Shown in pieces: positions 8,701 through 23,700 of a DNA stretch of 64,000 bases. The stretch is from Halomonas sp. GFAJ-1. GTDB lineage: Bacteria; Pseudomonadota; Gammaproteobacteria; Pseudomonadales; Halomonadaceae. The notes below the pieces were generated by a model. The model searched no databases and was not told where the DNA came from. It saw only the letters and a program-made list of their open reading frames with translations. The stretch is from NCBI GenBank assembly GCA_002966495.1, contig CP016490.1:2108001-2172000 (forward strand), written 5' to 3'. A program made the translations under genes and the position numbers. How positions within the stretch are numbered: the stretch's first letter is position 1; every line of letters starts with the position of its first letter.

Positions 8701-11700
8701 TGCCAGGGCACATAGCATCGATGGCAATGGCGGTGTAAATACGCTGACGGCATTTTACGCCGGTGATATGCAACTGAGTGATGCGTCACTGGTTTACGAC
8801 TTTAATAATGTTGAAACAAACGATGATGATGATGAAATCGTCGATGATCAACGGATTACCGCCGATCTTTCCAACCTGCACAATGTGACGCTGACCGTCA
8901 CCGGTGACCCCACTGAGACGGATATCGATGCCACCGACTTTAGTGGCGATTTCGTTAATTTGGTGACGCATGTTAGCGGCTCACTGATCGCAGCAGATAG
9001 CGACAATACCCATACGCGGTTTGATGTCACCACCGACGGCCTCGCCGCAGATGCGATATCAATTACGACTCATTCGGCAGCGCAGACTAGCCAAGTACGT
9101 GCGTTCTCTGGTGATGTCGATACGCCTTCGCTTGCAGGACTTGATGCCGTCAGTATTGATGGATCGGCAGACCTTTTGTATGCCTGGACCGGGGATGTAA
9201 CGCTGCAGGACGAGACGCTTGATATTGATCGGGCGATCACCCTTGCGGCGGATGGCGTGCTAACGCTGAAAGATGTCTCCATCAATACCACCAGTAATGA
9301 CCTACTGATAACGGGCGATGCGGTTCGCGTTGAGGGCGGCGAGATCATTACGGATGGCGGCGACTTGACGCTCGAAGCGGCTGCCATTTATGTCGGTAAA
9401 GCCGCGGAGCTCAATACCTGGGGCGGCTCAGAAGACGGTCAGCTAGCCCTGAATGCCCGTCCAATGGGCTTCCTTAACGGTGGTCCGGCCAATGGATTTG
9501 TGGACGTTGGGCTGTTTGACCTGAGTGTTGTTATTGAAGAAGCCGAACTCAAGGCGGGAGACATTATTGTTGATGCCCGCATCATTGACCCTGATCGGTC
9601 GTTAATCCGTTTGGACAGCGGCAACGCCACGGTTAATAGCGGTATCGATGCTGCGGTTGGCTTTTTAGAGGGGCTTTCGCTCTTCGGGAGTATTTCTGTC
9701 CTACTGGCCAGTGGGGATATAGACATCGGTGCTGACGCTGAGCTGGATGCCAGCGGTGATATCCGGATTGACAATGAAATTGAATTAACGGCCTCCATGG
9801 AGCCTACGGTGGCGTTTGGCATTGGTGTCTCGGTGGGCGTGCTAACCGCCTATGCCAATGTCAATGTCCACGGCACGCTAACGGCGCAGGACGACGTCGT
9901 TATCAACACGCGTGTGTCCACGACTCAGGCCGCCACTGCCAAGCCGTCGGGCATAAAAGGCTTTGCGGGTTCCGCCGCGGTCACGGTGTTAAGGACAGAG
10001 TCACGCGCGATGGTGTGGGAAGATGCCACCATTACCGCCGGACGCGACGTGATTGTCGACGCGCGTACAATAGACAGAGGTGCTGTATCGGCAACCTCGG
10101 GTGCCGAGAAGGGGAAAGTGGGGGTTGCCATCGCTGTTGCAGTGGAGAACGGCCTCACTGAAGCGCAGCTGGCAGGTAACGTGACGGCGGGCGGCGATAT
10201 TAAGGTCAATGCGGACACGCGGCGCGAAAGTATCAGCGGTACACGGTTTATTTTTCTTCCTACGTCAGCTAATGGCGTCTCTGCTTCGGCGGGTACCGCC
10301 AAGCCGACCCCAGGTAGTGTGATTGAAGGGATCAGCGATAGCTCCGAGGATCTTGCTAAGTCGCCGCTGACGCTGCTTGAACCGCTGAAAGAGAAAGTAG
10401 GCGGCTGGGCAAGCCAGTTAGGCGAAAAGCTTAAAGTTGATCAGCTAGCGAAAAAACTATCGTTTGGTGGCGATAGTGATGGCGAAAAGCTCGATCTTGC
10501 TGCTGGTATTGCGGTAATGGTAGACATTAACGTGGCAGAAGCACGGCTTGGCTTGAAAGACGGCGTTGATCGAGACGGTAATGCGACAACGGTGCGTTCA
10601 CAGATCACCGCAGGTGGTGCGGTAGACGTGATTTCGCTGAGCCAGCATCGCCCCAACGTGAGCGCGTCGGGTTCTGCTGCCAAAGATGGCCAAGCGGGAA
10701 AAGAAAGTGACAATGAATTAACCAAGCTTATCAAGAAGCGCTTAGCCAAAAAGTCAGACAGTAATGCCAGTGCAGACGGCAGCGCGAAAGATAAAAAAGA
10801 CGAGAAGAATAAAAAATCAAAAGAAGATCAAACCGCTACTGTGGCTATCTCTGGTGCGGTGAGTGTCAGCGTGCTGGACAATCAGGCACATGCTTCGATT
10901 GAAGGGAATGTGGACCTTGATGCCGGAACAGATGATAGCCGAGACGACCGTGCCATCCGCGTCGATGCGCAAAGTATCAATGCACTCGACCTCACCAGTG
11001 TGTTCGGTGCGAACCTGGTCACCAGTATTATTGACTTGGTTAATGCAGAAGATGGCAGCGATTTTAGCAGTGATGAAGGCGAGCAACGTGTCGATAATGG
11101 CACTAAGGTCATTGTAGATGACGATCATACCGTTGGTGGTGACCCAGGCCATGTGTATCAATTCCTGGGAAGCAACAATACGCTGATTGACTTGGCCGAT
11201 GAGGACTTTGATAACCCAGATCGTTGGGAAAGCTTAGGTACTCCGCTAGAACAGCAGATTCCCGATCTGATCAATACCATTTCAGGCTACTTCTCCAACA
11301 ATTTTGGCCTCAACGGCAGCTTTGATACCTGGACGATGGCGACGGCCTCTGGCGAAAAACTTGCTTTAGCAGGGGCGGGTACTGTTTTTGTTTTAGATCA
11401 AACCAGTGATGCGCGCATTCGTGAAGGGGCGCGTATTAACGTGGACGGTACTGATAGTGTCACAGACATCGACGTGGATAGCGGCCGATCAGTTAGCGTG
11501 ACAGCGAGTTCGCAAAACGATGCTTTGAGCGCGGTAGGTAACATTAAACTGCCCGGCATCTCTGCACCAGGAAGCTTTAATCTTGAGCGCTGGAAGGAGT
11601 CGTTCAGCAAAGATAAGTTTAGCCCAAAAGAAATAGGCAATAATTTCCTCGCGACCCAGGCGGACTCCGTTGCGATTGGTGCGGCGTTCACTGCCAATAT

Positions 11701-14700
11701 TCTCGGCAGCCAGACACGCGCTGAAATTGAGTCTGATGTTGTGCTGATGGCAGACAGCCTTGATGTGAGTGCCGATCATCAGTCAATTCTATTAGGTGTG
11801 GGCTCTTCGGGCGGAAAGTCTCAAAAAGTAGCGTTTAACGCCTCTGCTGTTGCTAATGTCATCCAAAATAGCACGCAGGCTTGGATCGCTGATAACAGTT
11901 TCATTCGGGTAGGCAGTGGCTCTGTTGATAGCGGCGATAGTGATAGCCCTGCTTTGCGTGTTAGCGCCAATGATGCGTCTTACATGATCAACCTAACCGG
12001 CAGCTTTAACACGGGTGGAAAGGCCGCCGTGGGGGCATCAGCTGGGGTGAGTGTATTGGAGCGGGATACCCGTGCCATGGTGGGGCGTGAGGCCAGCAGC
12101 TCTTGGGATGACAGCACGCTCTCTAATCTTCAAGGTTCCATCGTGGTGGGCGGCGATGCTCAAGTCGCGTCCACTAACAGTGGTGTGGTTATTGACTTGG
12201 CCGTCGCGGGTAGCGTTGCAGGTAAATCCAAATCAGGCACTAGCAGTAACTCTTCAACCCAACCAGCGAAGGACGACCCCGGTAAATGGCCTAATAACCA
12301 AGCCAACTACGACAAAGTGTTGGGTGATATGCAGGGCAAGCTGGGCAGTGGTTCAGGAAGCTCGTCAAGCAGCAGCTCGAAAATAGGCGTGGGTCTTTCG
12401 GGGTCTGTTGTAGTGCATGTCGGTGACGATAACACTATCGCCACGGTGCGCGGCTTGGACACAATGGAAGTCGACGGGAAGGTGGAAATTGCCGCCAATG
12501 ACGCTACCCAGATGGGCATGTTTGCCGGCGGTGCCGCGATCTCGTTAAGTCAAAAAAGCGTGGCCGTGGCCGGTGCCGCTACCATTGCGGTACAAAGCGG
12601 TACAACACAGGCAGGCGTTGCAGATATTCATCACTGGCAAAGTGATGATGTGGCTATTAGCGCTGAGCGCGAAGGCTGGAGTGTCCTGGGGGCAGCTGCC
12701 ATTGCCATCGCAAAAGGGGCTAAAGGTGCTGGGGTCGCTGGCTCCGCCAGTGCATTGGTATCGACACGCACGGTCGATGCACGCTTGCTGAATATCCGTT
12801 CTGGCAGCGCCGGTCACCTGCAGGTTGAGTCTCAGGATGCGGCTAACACTATCTTGATCTCTGGGGCTGTTGCCGCCAGCGGTATGGCGGGTGTCGGCGC
12901 TTCTGCAGCCGTTAGCTACATTGAGCATGAGGTCACTGCACTCGCTAGGAAGGTGGGCGATGTTTCGGGTGACTTCTCTGGCGACGCGTTTGACGCGGAT
13001 AGTATTAGTGTTACGGCGGATAACGATGCCTTAATTATCTCTGTTGCGGCGTCTTTAGGAATTGGCGGGGGCGGCAAAGGTGCCGGCATTGCAGGCACCG
13101 TTGGCGTCAACATTGTTAATAACACGACCCTCGCCGCGCTTGAACGCAGCAACCTGAATCTTAACGCTGGCGATGAGGCTGATGTCCATATTGTCGCAGC
13201 GGATTCTGCCAGTGTATGGAGCTTAGCTGGTGCCTTGGGTTTTGGCAGTAAAGCAGGCTTCGGTGTGGCCATTGGTATCAACACTCTGACTAACAGCACC
13301 GAGGCACGTTTGGCGGATAGCCGTATTAGTCAGGCGAATAGCGTTACGGTTGATGCTTCTGCACGAGGACTGATTCGGTCTGCCGCCGTTGGGGTTGGCG
13401 TTAGCTCTGCGGTGGGCGGCAGCGGAAGCGTGTCTGGCAATATTATTGTCAACGAAATCAACGCGAACCTGACGCGGTCTCGCATTGAGCAGGCGTCCGG
13501 TGAGGTAGCGGTCAGCGCCTATAACCAAGCCGTAGTGCTCTCTTACGCAGGTGCTGTTGCCGGTGGGTCTAAAGCGGGTGTGGCGGGCAGTATCGCTGCT
13601 AACTTTGTGATTTTTGATCAAGCAGCGCTGGTGAACGGTGGAACCATTAATGCAAACGCGCTAAATGTGTCGTCCATTTCTGACACTCTGGTGTTTTCTG
13701 TTGGTTTTGGTGCCGCGGCCGCTGGTAAAGGCGGTTTTGCCGGTGCGGTGACGATCTCAACCATTGCGGGGCAGACACTTGCTGAAATTGGCGGCGGTGC
13801 AAACGTGTCTGTTCATGATGATATTGATGTTCAAGCACAAGATATAACGCGTGTTGCGGTGATTGCCTTTGGGGCAGCGGGGGCGAGCACGGTTGCTGGT
13901 GGCGGCAGTTTGAGTACCACTATTCTGGATAACGCGGTACTCGCGAGAGTGGCGGATGACACTGTTTTAGAAACGCAGGGTGACATCAATGTTTTCGCTG
14001 GTCTGTCAGAAGAGAGCCAGCCGATACTTAACCTTCGTCAGCTAGGTATTGATGTCGACCTTAAAGAATATGGAACGGGGTCCGACGATGCCGATGATGC
14101 GGCGGATGCAGGCTTAGCCGCCCGCTCTGATGAGTTTGACTTGTCGGCGGGTGTCATCAACATCAGCTTTGCCGGGGCAGGCGCTGGAACAGTTGCCGGT
14201 GCCGGTGCCGTTGGTCTGAACTGGTTGAGAAGCTCGGTGCGTGCTGAGATTTCAGGGCAGTCCACACGCCTGGATGCCGGTAACAACATTAATGTCATTG
14301 CGAAAGATCAATCGGCGGTGATTAACGTCGCCTTCGGTGTGGCTGGGGCGGGCACCGTGGCCGGGGGGGCCGCTATTGCGTTCAACTATATCGGGGGAGA
14401 CCCGACAAACCCATCGCGCAGCCTGCAGTCTGAAGATGACATTGACACCTCTCAAGACCTGCTCATCACTAACGTGCAAGACGATAACGAGCGCGAGTTT
14501 GTTGCTGGCGAGGTCGCCGCTGTTATTGAGGGTGCAGAGCTTGTTGCCGGGGGCGATATTACGGTTGATGCACAGGCTGAAAGCATCCTGGCTAACCTGA
14601 CGGCCGGTGGTGCCGCTGCAGGTACTGTTGCGCTGTCTGGGTCTATTGGCATTAACTTCGTTCGCCATCAGGTAGTGGCCGATATTAGCGACGGTGCAGA

Positions 14701-17700
14701 TGTGAAGGGTCGCTCGGTTCAGGTAACGGCAGGCTTGGCGCCTATTTCGATCAACATTGCCGGTGCCGCGAGCGGCGCAGGCACCGTGGGCTTGGCGGGA
14801 GCCTCCGCAACGACCGACATTAACACGGCCGTTAAAGCATCTATCAGAGGGAGTGCAACCTCTGTCACGGCCAGAGAAGGCGATGTGGTGGTCGATGCAT
14901 TGATGCGTCGTATTACCGACGGTGTTTACGAAGGCATTAATGAGCGTGATCTTGCCCAGGCGGATGTTGATAACACCGACCCAGACGCTGATATCGAAGA
15001 CGAAGACGACGATAAGACACCGCTTAGCGTGCTTGAAAGTGTGGGGCTCGTTGATACCGATGACGCTCCAGAACTCCCCACGCCCACTCAAGCAGGTGAC
15101 CAGATATTCACTGCGGCCATTAGTGGTGCCGGGTCAGGCACAGTATCGATCGCCGGCGCCTTATCACTGAACTGGATGCGCAGTACAGCGGAAGCTGTTA
15201 TTGAAGGCGCAACCGTCAAAGCCGATCAAGGCGATGTGTCGGTTAAGGCTGAAGACCGCCTAGGCATGAACGCCTTTACCATTGCCGCCGGTGCATCCGG
15301 TGCTGTGTCAGCACTGGGTTATATGGCCTACAACTATATCGGCGGTAATCCAGGCAGCAGTGGCGATGATGACACCAATGTGGTGCGTGCGCGTATCGAT
15401 GATGCTGTCGTCACGGCCAGCAACATTGACGTACAAGCCATCTCTGACTCGGCGATCAGCTCCTACACGGTAGGCGCGTCGGTCTCTGTTTATGCGAGTA
15501 TGGTCGGCTCTGTTGCGCTTAACTTCACAACAAAAGATGTGGAAGCCGAGGTGACGGGCTCTGAGTTGACAGCGCGCGGCGGCGACATCGTGGTGAATGC
15601 ACAAGACACCAGCACGATTATTTCAGGTGCTGTCCAGCTAAGCGTTGCCGTTTACGGTGGTAGTGTCGGTGTCACTGTTTCGCTCAACGATATTACCAAT
15701 ACCATTAGCGCGGGCGTCGAAGAATCGGCACTGACGGCCGAAGACGGCGGTAGCATCATTGTGACCGCTGATGCGTCGGCTATCACAATGAACGTGGTGG
15801 GCGGCGTTAGTTTCGGTACCTTTGTCAGTGCCGCTGCCAACTCGGCGGCAACGGTGGGTGGCAATACGGTTGATGCTTATATCAAGGGGCGCAGTAGCGA
15901 TGTAAGCGCCTACGATATTGTGGCCGATGGCCACGTGCTGGTTCACGCCAACAGCAACGACCGTAACTTTGTGATTGCAGGTACCGTATCGGCGGGCTTG
16001 GTGGCTGGCGGCATTGCCGTCGGTGTCAACCTAATGGGTTCTGATACCTCGGCGACCGTTGCAGATAATGTCAGAGTGCGTGCAGAGGGCAACGGCAGCA
16101 CTGTCGATATTTTCTCTGCCTGGGATAGCGACGACGATGCGTATGAGACGGAGCCCGGGCGTGGTGTAGCGGTATTGGCGACCAGTCGACTGCGTTACAC
16201 CCACTATGCTGTTGCAGCGGGTGGTGGTGCCGTAGGCCTTGGTGCCAATTTGTCCGTTGATGCGTTGGCCGGCTCCACGAATGCCCGTGTTGAAAATGCG
16301 CATATCTCTTCTGGTCAAGATGTCACCGTGCGTGCACTCCATGCCACTCAGGCCGATAGCGGTGGCGGTACGCTTGCTGGTGGCATTTTTGCGGGGGCTG
16401 CGGCGATTGATACATCGCTTGCTTCACACCGGACACTGGCTGAGGTTGTGGGTAAGCGCAGCGATATCATCAGTGCTGATGGCGATGTGCGGGTTGATGC
16501 GCAGAGTGACGTGCGTCTTGAGACGTATGTCGTGGGTGTCAGCATCGGGTTGGTGTCAGTGGCGGGCTCAGCCAGTGCGCTTGACGTCTCTTCTTCGACG
16601 TCGGCACGCATCACGGGGGTATCTGTCGATGCTGATAACATTCTGGTTCAGTCCAAAAGCGAAACACTGTTAACGTATATTGTCGGGACTGCAGCCGCAG
16701 GCTTGTCTGCCAGCCTTGGTGCTTCATTATCAGTCGGCCTAATTAATCCTGACACCGTTGCCGAAGTACTAGGCGCGAAGCTAACAGCCAGCGGTGACAT
16801 CACTGTGGCTGCGGATCAGCGCGCTGCTGTTGAAGTCTCTATGGCAACTGCTTCCCTTGACGGCCTAATGGCATTAGCGGGTTCTGTATCCGTCATAACG
16901 TCTGATGCGTCAGCCAGTTCGTTTGTAGGAGATTTAGTAGATACCGATGGGAATGTTGTCGCTAATAGTGTTTTCAAAGCGGGCGGCGATATCAATATCA
17001 CGGCGGTTAATCGGACGATCATCAACCCCTGGGATGAGTTCGCGGCTAATTTTATCGGCACATTGAGTGCGGGTGGTTTGGCCGGTGCAGGGGCGTCCGT
17101 TGATGTCATGGTACTGCGAGAAACGGTGTACGCCACCGTTGGTGATAACACGACGCTTGAGGCGAATGAGCGGATTAATATCGATGCCCACTTAGAGCGT
17201 GACTTGACGTCACTGGTGATGGGGTTTTCAGTCTCGGTGGGGGCTGCGCTGACCGGCTCAATCTCTGTTCTTAGTCTTGGTCAAGGGCTACGCGAGGGAA
17301 CCCGCGATACCTTTATGGGTGAGGATGATGGGATCAGTGAGTTGATCGCTGATAGCTTTGGAAATGGAGCTAACTATCAATTAAACAACGATCGCCAAGA
17401 AAACCTAGAGGACGTACGCGTTGAAGGTAGCGATGACCCAGATGCTATTAATGCCCCCATTGGTAGCGAAATCGACAATCCCAATGCTGACACCCAGTCT
17501 TCTCGCGATCGCGTCAATAACGGATTGCTTGCCAATAATCTTAGTCCAGAGTTACCCAGAGCCAATCAGATTGACGGTGATATTACCGTTGGCGATGTGG
17601 GGGCTACCGTCGGCCGAAATGTGATCTTAACGGCAGGCAGTGATATTGATGTGTCTGCCAGGGAAACGCTGGATGTTGACGTTATTGTAGGTTCCGGCGG

Positions 17701-20700
17701 TGGGGCTTTATTGGGCGCTGTGGGGGCATCTGTCTCAACGTTGGATAACTCCACCGCGACAACGGCAACAGTCTCTAGGGATGCCGTCTTAAGCGCTGGC
17801 GAGAGGATCCGTGTAGGAAGTCACTATGATGCTCACGTAAGCCAAGGGGCTTACGGTGGCCAGCTTGCGCTGGGTCTGGGAGCCTCTGGTCAGGCCGCAG
17901 TTCTGTGGGATGCCACACAACAAATCGCGTACCTTGAAGACGGTGCCCGTATTGCCCAGGCAAGTCACTTGGACGTTGTAGCAAATGCTAACCGTCATTA
18001 CGCACTCGAATCTGCGGGTGGTGCGGTCGGTATTGTGGGGATAGGTGTCTCGGTCGCTCAAGCCGAGCTAACAGGCTCTACTCGCGCCTATATCGGTGAA
18101 GGCGTCACCGTGGGCAATCCCAGTGATGTGGGCTCTGCCGGGAATGCGGGGGCGATTTCCTCGATTATTGACAATGTCAGCGTAACGGCCTCATCCAACG
18201 ACAATATCGATATTTATGCGTTATCTGTTGGTGGCGGAGTCGCAGGTGGTGCCGGTGTTGAGGTTACCGTCACGCTTGAGAATAACGTAGACGCTTTCAT
18301 TGGTAGTGGCACTCAAGTGTTGGCAGGCAATGTGTTGCTTAACGCAACTCAGACTCCCGTCATTGCCACAGACACAGTGGGTGTGTCAGCGGGTGGTTTG
18401 GGTGTAGATGTCACAGTGACTGAGATTACACTCGGTGCCGACATCATGGCAGCGTTAGGAACAATTACCAACGATCGTCAAGTTAATGGTGACAATCTTC
18501 GTATCACTGCAGAAACAGTGGGGGTGCAGGCGGCCCTGGTACGTGACGAACATGAGAGTAGCGTCAGCAGTGATGCGACCGGTGTCAGTGGCTCGGTGAT
18601 CGGGGTTTCTGCATCGATATTAGATATGATTGACCGCACGCGTGTTATTGCAGAGGTCGGGGCTTCAGCGGCGGTGACCTTACAAGCGCTTCCGGCATTT
18701 CAGGCACAGCGGTTGCAAAAACTTAGAGAGGAGGCAGCTGAGGGAGGTCTAGATGAAGAGTTGTGGAGCGGTTGGACGGTTCCTGATGTAAACAATGCGG
18801 AAGCGCTGACGCTTGCGGATTTGCCTCTCCAAGATGTGTGGTTCAGCGTTGATGCGCGCCAGGAAAGCCGTGTCGATGCTGATATGGGAAGTTATGCCGG
18901 TGGTGGTGTTGTTGTTGGTGCGGCAGTTGCGCGTCTAGATCAGTCTACTTATACCCTTGCCCATGTAGGGGATAACGCGCGAATCGATATGGCTCGTGGT
19001 TATGTTAACGATGCCAGTGAAGTAGACCAAGTCTTGTCTGTCAGATCGGTAACTGAGCAGGTAGCACGTCTCAATACGCGCGCCATTGCGGGCGGATTGG
19101 CCAGTGGCGCGGGCGTGGAAGTATCTATTGATAGTCAGAATAGTGTGCTGACGAAGGTGGGCGAATCTGCCGAAATCATTGCGTTTAATACGGATGCGAC
19201 GCTAGATCTCCTTGCACGGCAAACGCTCGACGTTGACGGAACTTTACGGGCATTAGGAGCAGGTCTTCTATCGGGTGCTGGTGCGCAGGCAAGCTATGCT
19301 TTGAGTCCGGATACCCAAGTTATCATTGGTGAAGACGCGCTACTAGATGCGGATGCAATAGCAGCACGTGCCACAGCTGAGGTGTTCAAGCGCGATGTGG
19401 TAGAGCGTGGCTCGGGTGAAAATTTCAATATCCAGGGTGAGGCTTATGGCTTGGTATCGGGTGCGGGACTTGGGTCTGATATTACGCTGTCAATCGCAAC
19501 CGAGGTAACGGTAGCCGATAATGCGCAGCTAACCGCACGCGGTGAATTTAATGCAGCGGATGGTAGCGGTGATATTAATCTTCGTGCCTTTAATAATTTA
19601 GATATTCGCGACCAGTCCTCGATTTTAGCTGGCGGTCTGCTGGCGGGTACTGGAGCGACATCGTCCTTTAATGGAGTGGATATTGAGGCATCCGTTACCG
19701 TGGGTGCTGCGCTTCTTGATGCACGACGTGACCTTTATTTAGCGGCCAATACTCAGGCTAATATTGCCATTGTTCTCTTCTTGGATGCCTATGGTGCCGT
19801 GACGGTTACGGCCGGTACCACAGAGGCATACCTTGCACCAACCAACAGCGTGAACATCGTCCAATCTGCTCAGGTAGAGGCCCGCGGCAACATCTGGTTA
19901 CTGGCAGGTCGTGACAGTAACCGCATTGGCGATGCTTATCGTGTTGTGTCGACCGTTGATACGCTATCGGGCAGCCTCGCGCCCGTTGATGTTGTTGATG
20001 CAGAAGCTATTCTTTTGCGCAATAACCTGATCAATGTTGAGCGTGATGCCCAGGTGTCTAGCCTTGGTGATATCACAATATTGGCGGAAGATTTTGATGG
20101 GGCGGCGATGCTGGCCCGTGCGAAGGCCGTCAATTGGATTAATGCAGCATTGGGCGGTATTAATTCTGCCCTGGGCGGGACAGAAGCTCAGTCAGGGAAT
20201 AGCACCGCGACATCTAACGGTATTGTGACTATTGATGGCACATTGGAGACTGGGCGTGAGCGTGTTCAGCGTTTGGTAGTTGACATTGCTAACGGGTTTT
20301 CTTTTAACGACCTAGATGAACCTGACCGTCCGTTAGAGGAGATTTTCGTAGCATGGGACCAGTTTAATGATATTGGCTTTACACTTAGTCTTGGCAATGT
20401 TGAGACAACACTGTTTGAAGAGTGGAGGGAGGCCAGGTCTCGTTTAAATGATTATCGTGGTATTGGTTCGAGTGATGTTATCGCTAGCCTGAGTGACGAA
20501 GTATCACGTATTGAAGCACGCCTAGAAGCACAAGGTTTCATCGACCCTGATAGCGGTGCGGTTAATGATCCAGGAGTAGTAGAAATTGTGCTTGACGATA
20601 TTGATGCAACCGCTGGTCGCATTGATATTTTTGCTGATTACCTAGGGGGGAGTGGTAACTTTATTTCCCCACGAGGATCTGATGTCACCATCGTTAACAA

Positions 20701-23700
20701 AACGCCGGCATGGATTATCGTTAACGACATTACGATTGATGATGGTGCGTCAGGCTTTTTCTATAACGGTTTGCAAGTTGAAAAAGATGCGGATATTGCA
20801 GACTTAAATAGAGCCCCTGATGCAGAAGCGCTGTTGCCTATCGGCGTGACACTGAGCGGCGTTGCGTTTGGGTATACGGCCTCATTGAGTGGTGATGACG
20901 ATGCAACCATCACGATCGCCAATACCTACTCAAATCCTGACGCTGACCTAGCTGCGCTTGCTACCTCATTAGGCCTTGATAATACACAAAGCAACCGCAA
21001 CAGTTTGGTGTCTGAAGAGTTTGATCGTGATGCTATTGCACCGAGTGTCGCCGTGCGCGGTTCTATTTATGCACCGCTAGCAGAAGCAGTTATTTTTGCA
21101 GGCAGAGATTTCGACCTGAGCACTGATGTAAATGGCTTAACTCAAGGGCAAACAGCGTCGATTAATGTAGCTGATCTGGTTCTCTCCGCTCAAGATTCGA
21201 TCAACATCGGTGGCGTTTCACGCTTCGCATTGGGTGAAGCGCCTTACCTGACGATGAAAGATTTTACGCGAAATTGGGCATACAGCGCTGACCCCGAGAC
21301 CCCCGAGATTACGGATGCCTTTATAGAGAGCCAGCCTCTATTTCTTCAGTCTTTCTACCGGTCGATGCAGCGTCTGTATGACAGCATGAATCTCTCTGAA
21401 GAAATGTTCGATGCCCTTGAGGACATTACTAACTCGACGCCCACGCAAGCTCGGCGTATCAACATCCAGGCCGATGTTATTAACTTAAATGGCCGGATGG
21501 TAAGCGGTGTAGGTGAGTATGACATCGAAGTTAATGAGAGTGATGAAGCGTTTATTGAACGCCAGCTAAACCGCGGAATCAGCAACACGTTCAGGCTTGG
21601 TGATGCAAGCAACCGAAGCGGAGTGAACATTGGCTTCAATCCTGACACCATGCAGATTGAAGTACAGGATGCCGTAATCGGCGGTGGCGATGTCACCATA
21701 GACGGGCATCTAATCAATACCGGTAGTGGTGAAATCGATATTTTTGCCGGATATGGCGATATCAACGTTGATAATCGCACACGTTTCGCTATTTCCCTGG
21801 CAGATATTGATGTATCCACACCTGGGCGTGGTTCACTAAGCATCACTGACAGAGAGTTGTGGTCAGGTGATGATGAGCGTGACACAACCCTAGGTGATCA
21901 GGTTGATCAGGTCATTATTCAGCGTAATAGCGATGGCCAGTTTGAGGTGGAACACAGCGGCCGGAACTCTAACGCAAGTAACTTCAATCAAGGTACGCTT
22001 TCTCAACAGGCGCTGATTAACGAAGACTTTTCCTATGCTATTGCTGAAAATCGTCGCTATGCATTCGAAGTGGCGCAAGTACAAGAAACAAGAACAGAGT
22101 ATGTGTTAAGAACGTCCAGTTGGATTGGTATTGATGCGCTTGCATCGGATCCACCTGATGAAAGTTCGAAAGACACACAGACGTTATCACAGCGTCTGCT
22201 ACCAGTTGGTTCAGGCGATAAAGGCATCGTTTATACAAGTGACGAGTCTTTAGACCGTTACAAGTACGAGAGCAGAAGGACGAGTGGATCAACAGAGCCT
22301 GGAAATGCCGATGGGGCGGGCATCATCGATGTTGGTCGAAACGAGATTAAGCTTGATGACGATCGCTATGTAGATGCAGGTATTTACTTTACATCAGGTG
22401 CAGAGCTGGTTGAGTCGACTTGGTATGGCAAGAAAACGTATGAAATCACATTATCCCAACGTGAAATCACCTCCACCCGACATCGTCACGATATACAAGC
22501 AGATAACGATGTAAGTATTAATTTTTGGGGAGAAGAAACAGGCAGCATTAACGTTAATTCGGTAGGTGATATTGTCATTGATGGTGCGATGTCGAGTGCC
22601 AATGGGGATGTCTCACTGTCCACGCAAGGCAGTATCCGTAACGGGTCAGCCGAGATTGGGGCACCCCGCATTGAGGGTGTCAATGTAACCCTTGAGGCAG
22701 ATGATGGTATCGGTAGCGAGCAAGCCGACGGTACGCTGGATCCAGTGCAGGTTAGTCTCGTAGGATCAGGAGGAGTACTGAACGCTGAAACAACTCGAGG
22801 CGATGTCTTGCTATCGAGCGGGCCTACTAGCTCTCTTACTATCGGCCAAGTGACGACCGGTTCAGGCGATGTTTGGATAGAGACTACGAGAAGCCTTAAT
22901 GCGGCTAACAGTAATTCACTCGTGCAAGGCCAAGCGATTACGTTAACGGCGGGTGTTGATATTGGTAGCAGTGACCAATCACTGCGTATTGATTCAAGTA
23001 ACCGAGATGAGAACAGCGCTGAAGCCCAACGTCGTAATGATGTACTGACGATCAATAATGGAGACAGTGGCAATGATGTCTTCATTGAAGAAGTGTCTGG
23101 TGATTTACGCTTAAAGGAAATCATCACGCGTGGTGACGTCTTTATTGAAATTAAAGAAGGCAGTCTGTTGGATGCCAATACGGAGTCCGAGCGTGATGAA
23201 AGAACTTATGAAGAACTAAGGGATGGCGTTTGGTCAGCGCTTTCCCTCACTGACGGAAATCGTGTTGATGAAGCGATTGAGCGTCTTGAAACCCGCCGCA
23301 CCGCGGAATACAGCGGTTACTGGCATGAGCGCCTTCAGCTTTCTGACGATGAGCTTGGTACGCTAGACAATGAGACACGTTATCAGCTGTTTATGCTTGA
23401 TGAGGAGAGTGCTGTTCTTCTAGAGCTTGGCACTGATGATAATGGAGATGAAAAAATTGTAGGCTTGGCTGATCTAGCGCCAAAAGGTAGTGAGGGAGCC
23501 GAGCACCGTCTATATACATCTTCACAAGATTTTGAAACTGTCGCTCGCAGTCAGCTAAGACACATCGATAGTAGTGCCATAGCAGATATTGATGTTTCTC
23601 AACTGGATGACGCGTTAGCGGATGAGCTGAGCCGGCTAGTGGCGCAGGGTGGATACGTTATTGATACCAGTAGCCTTGCGCTAAATAATGAAGAAAAAGT

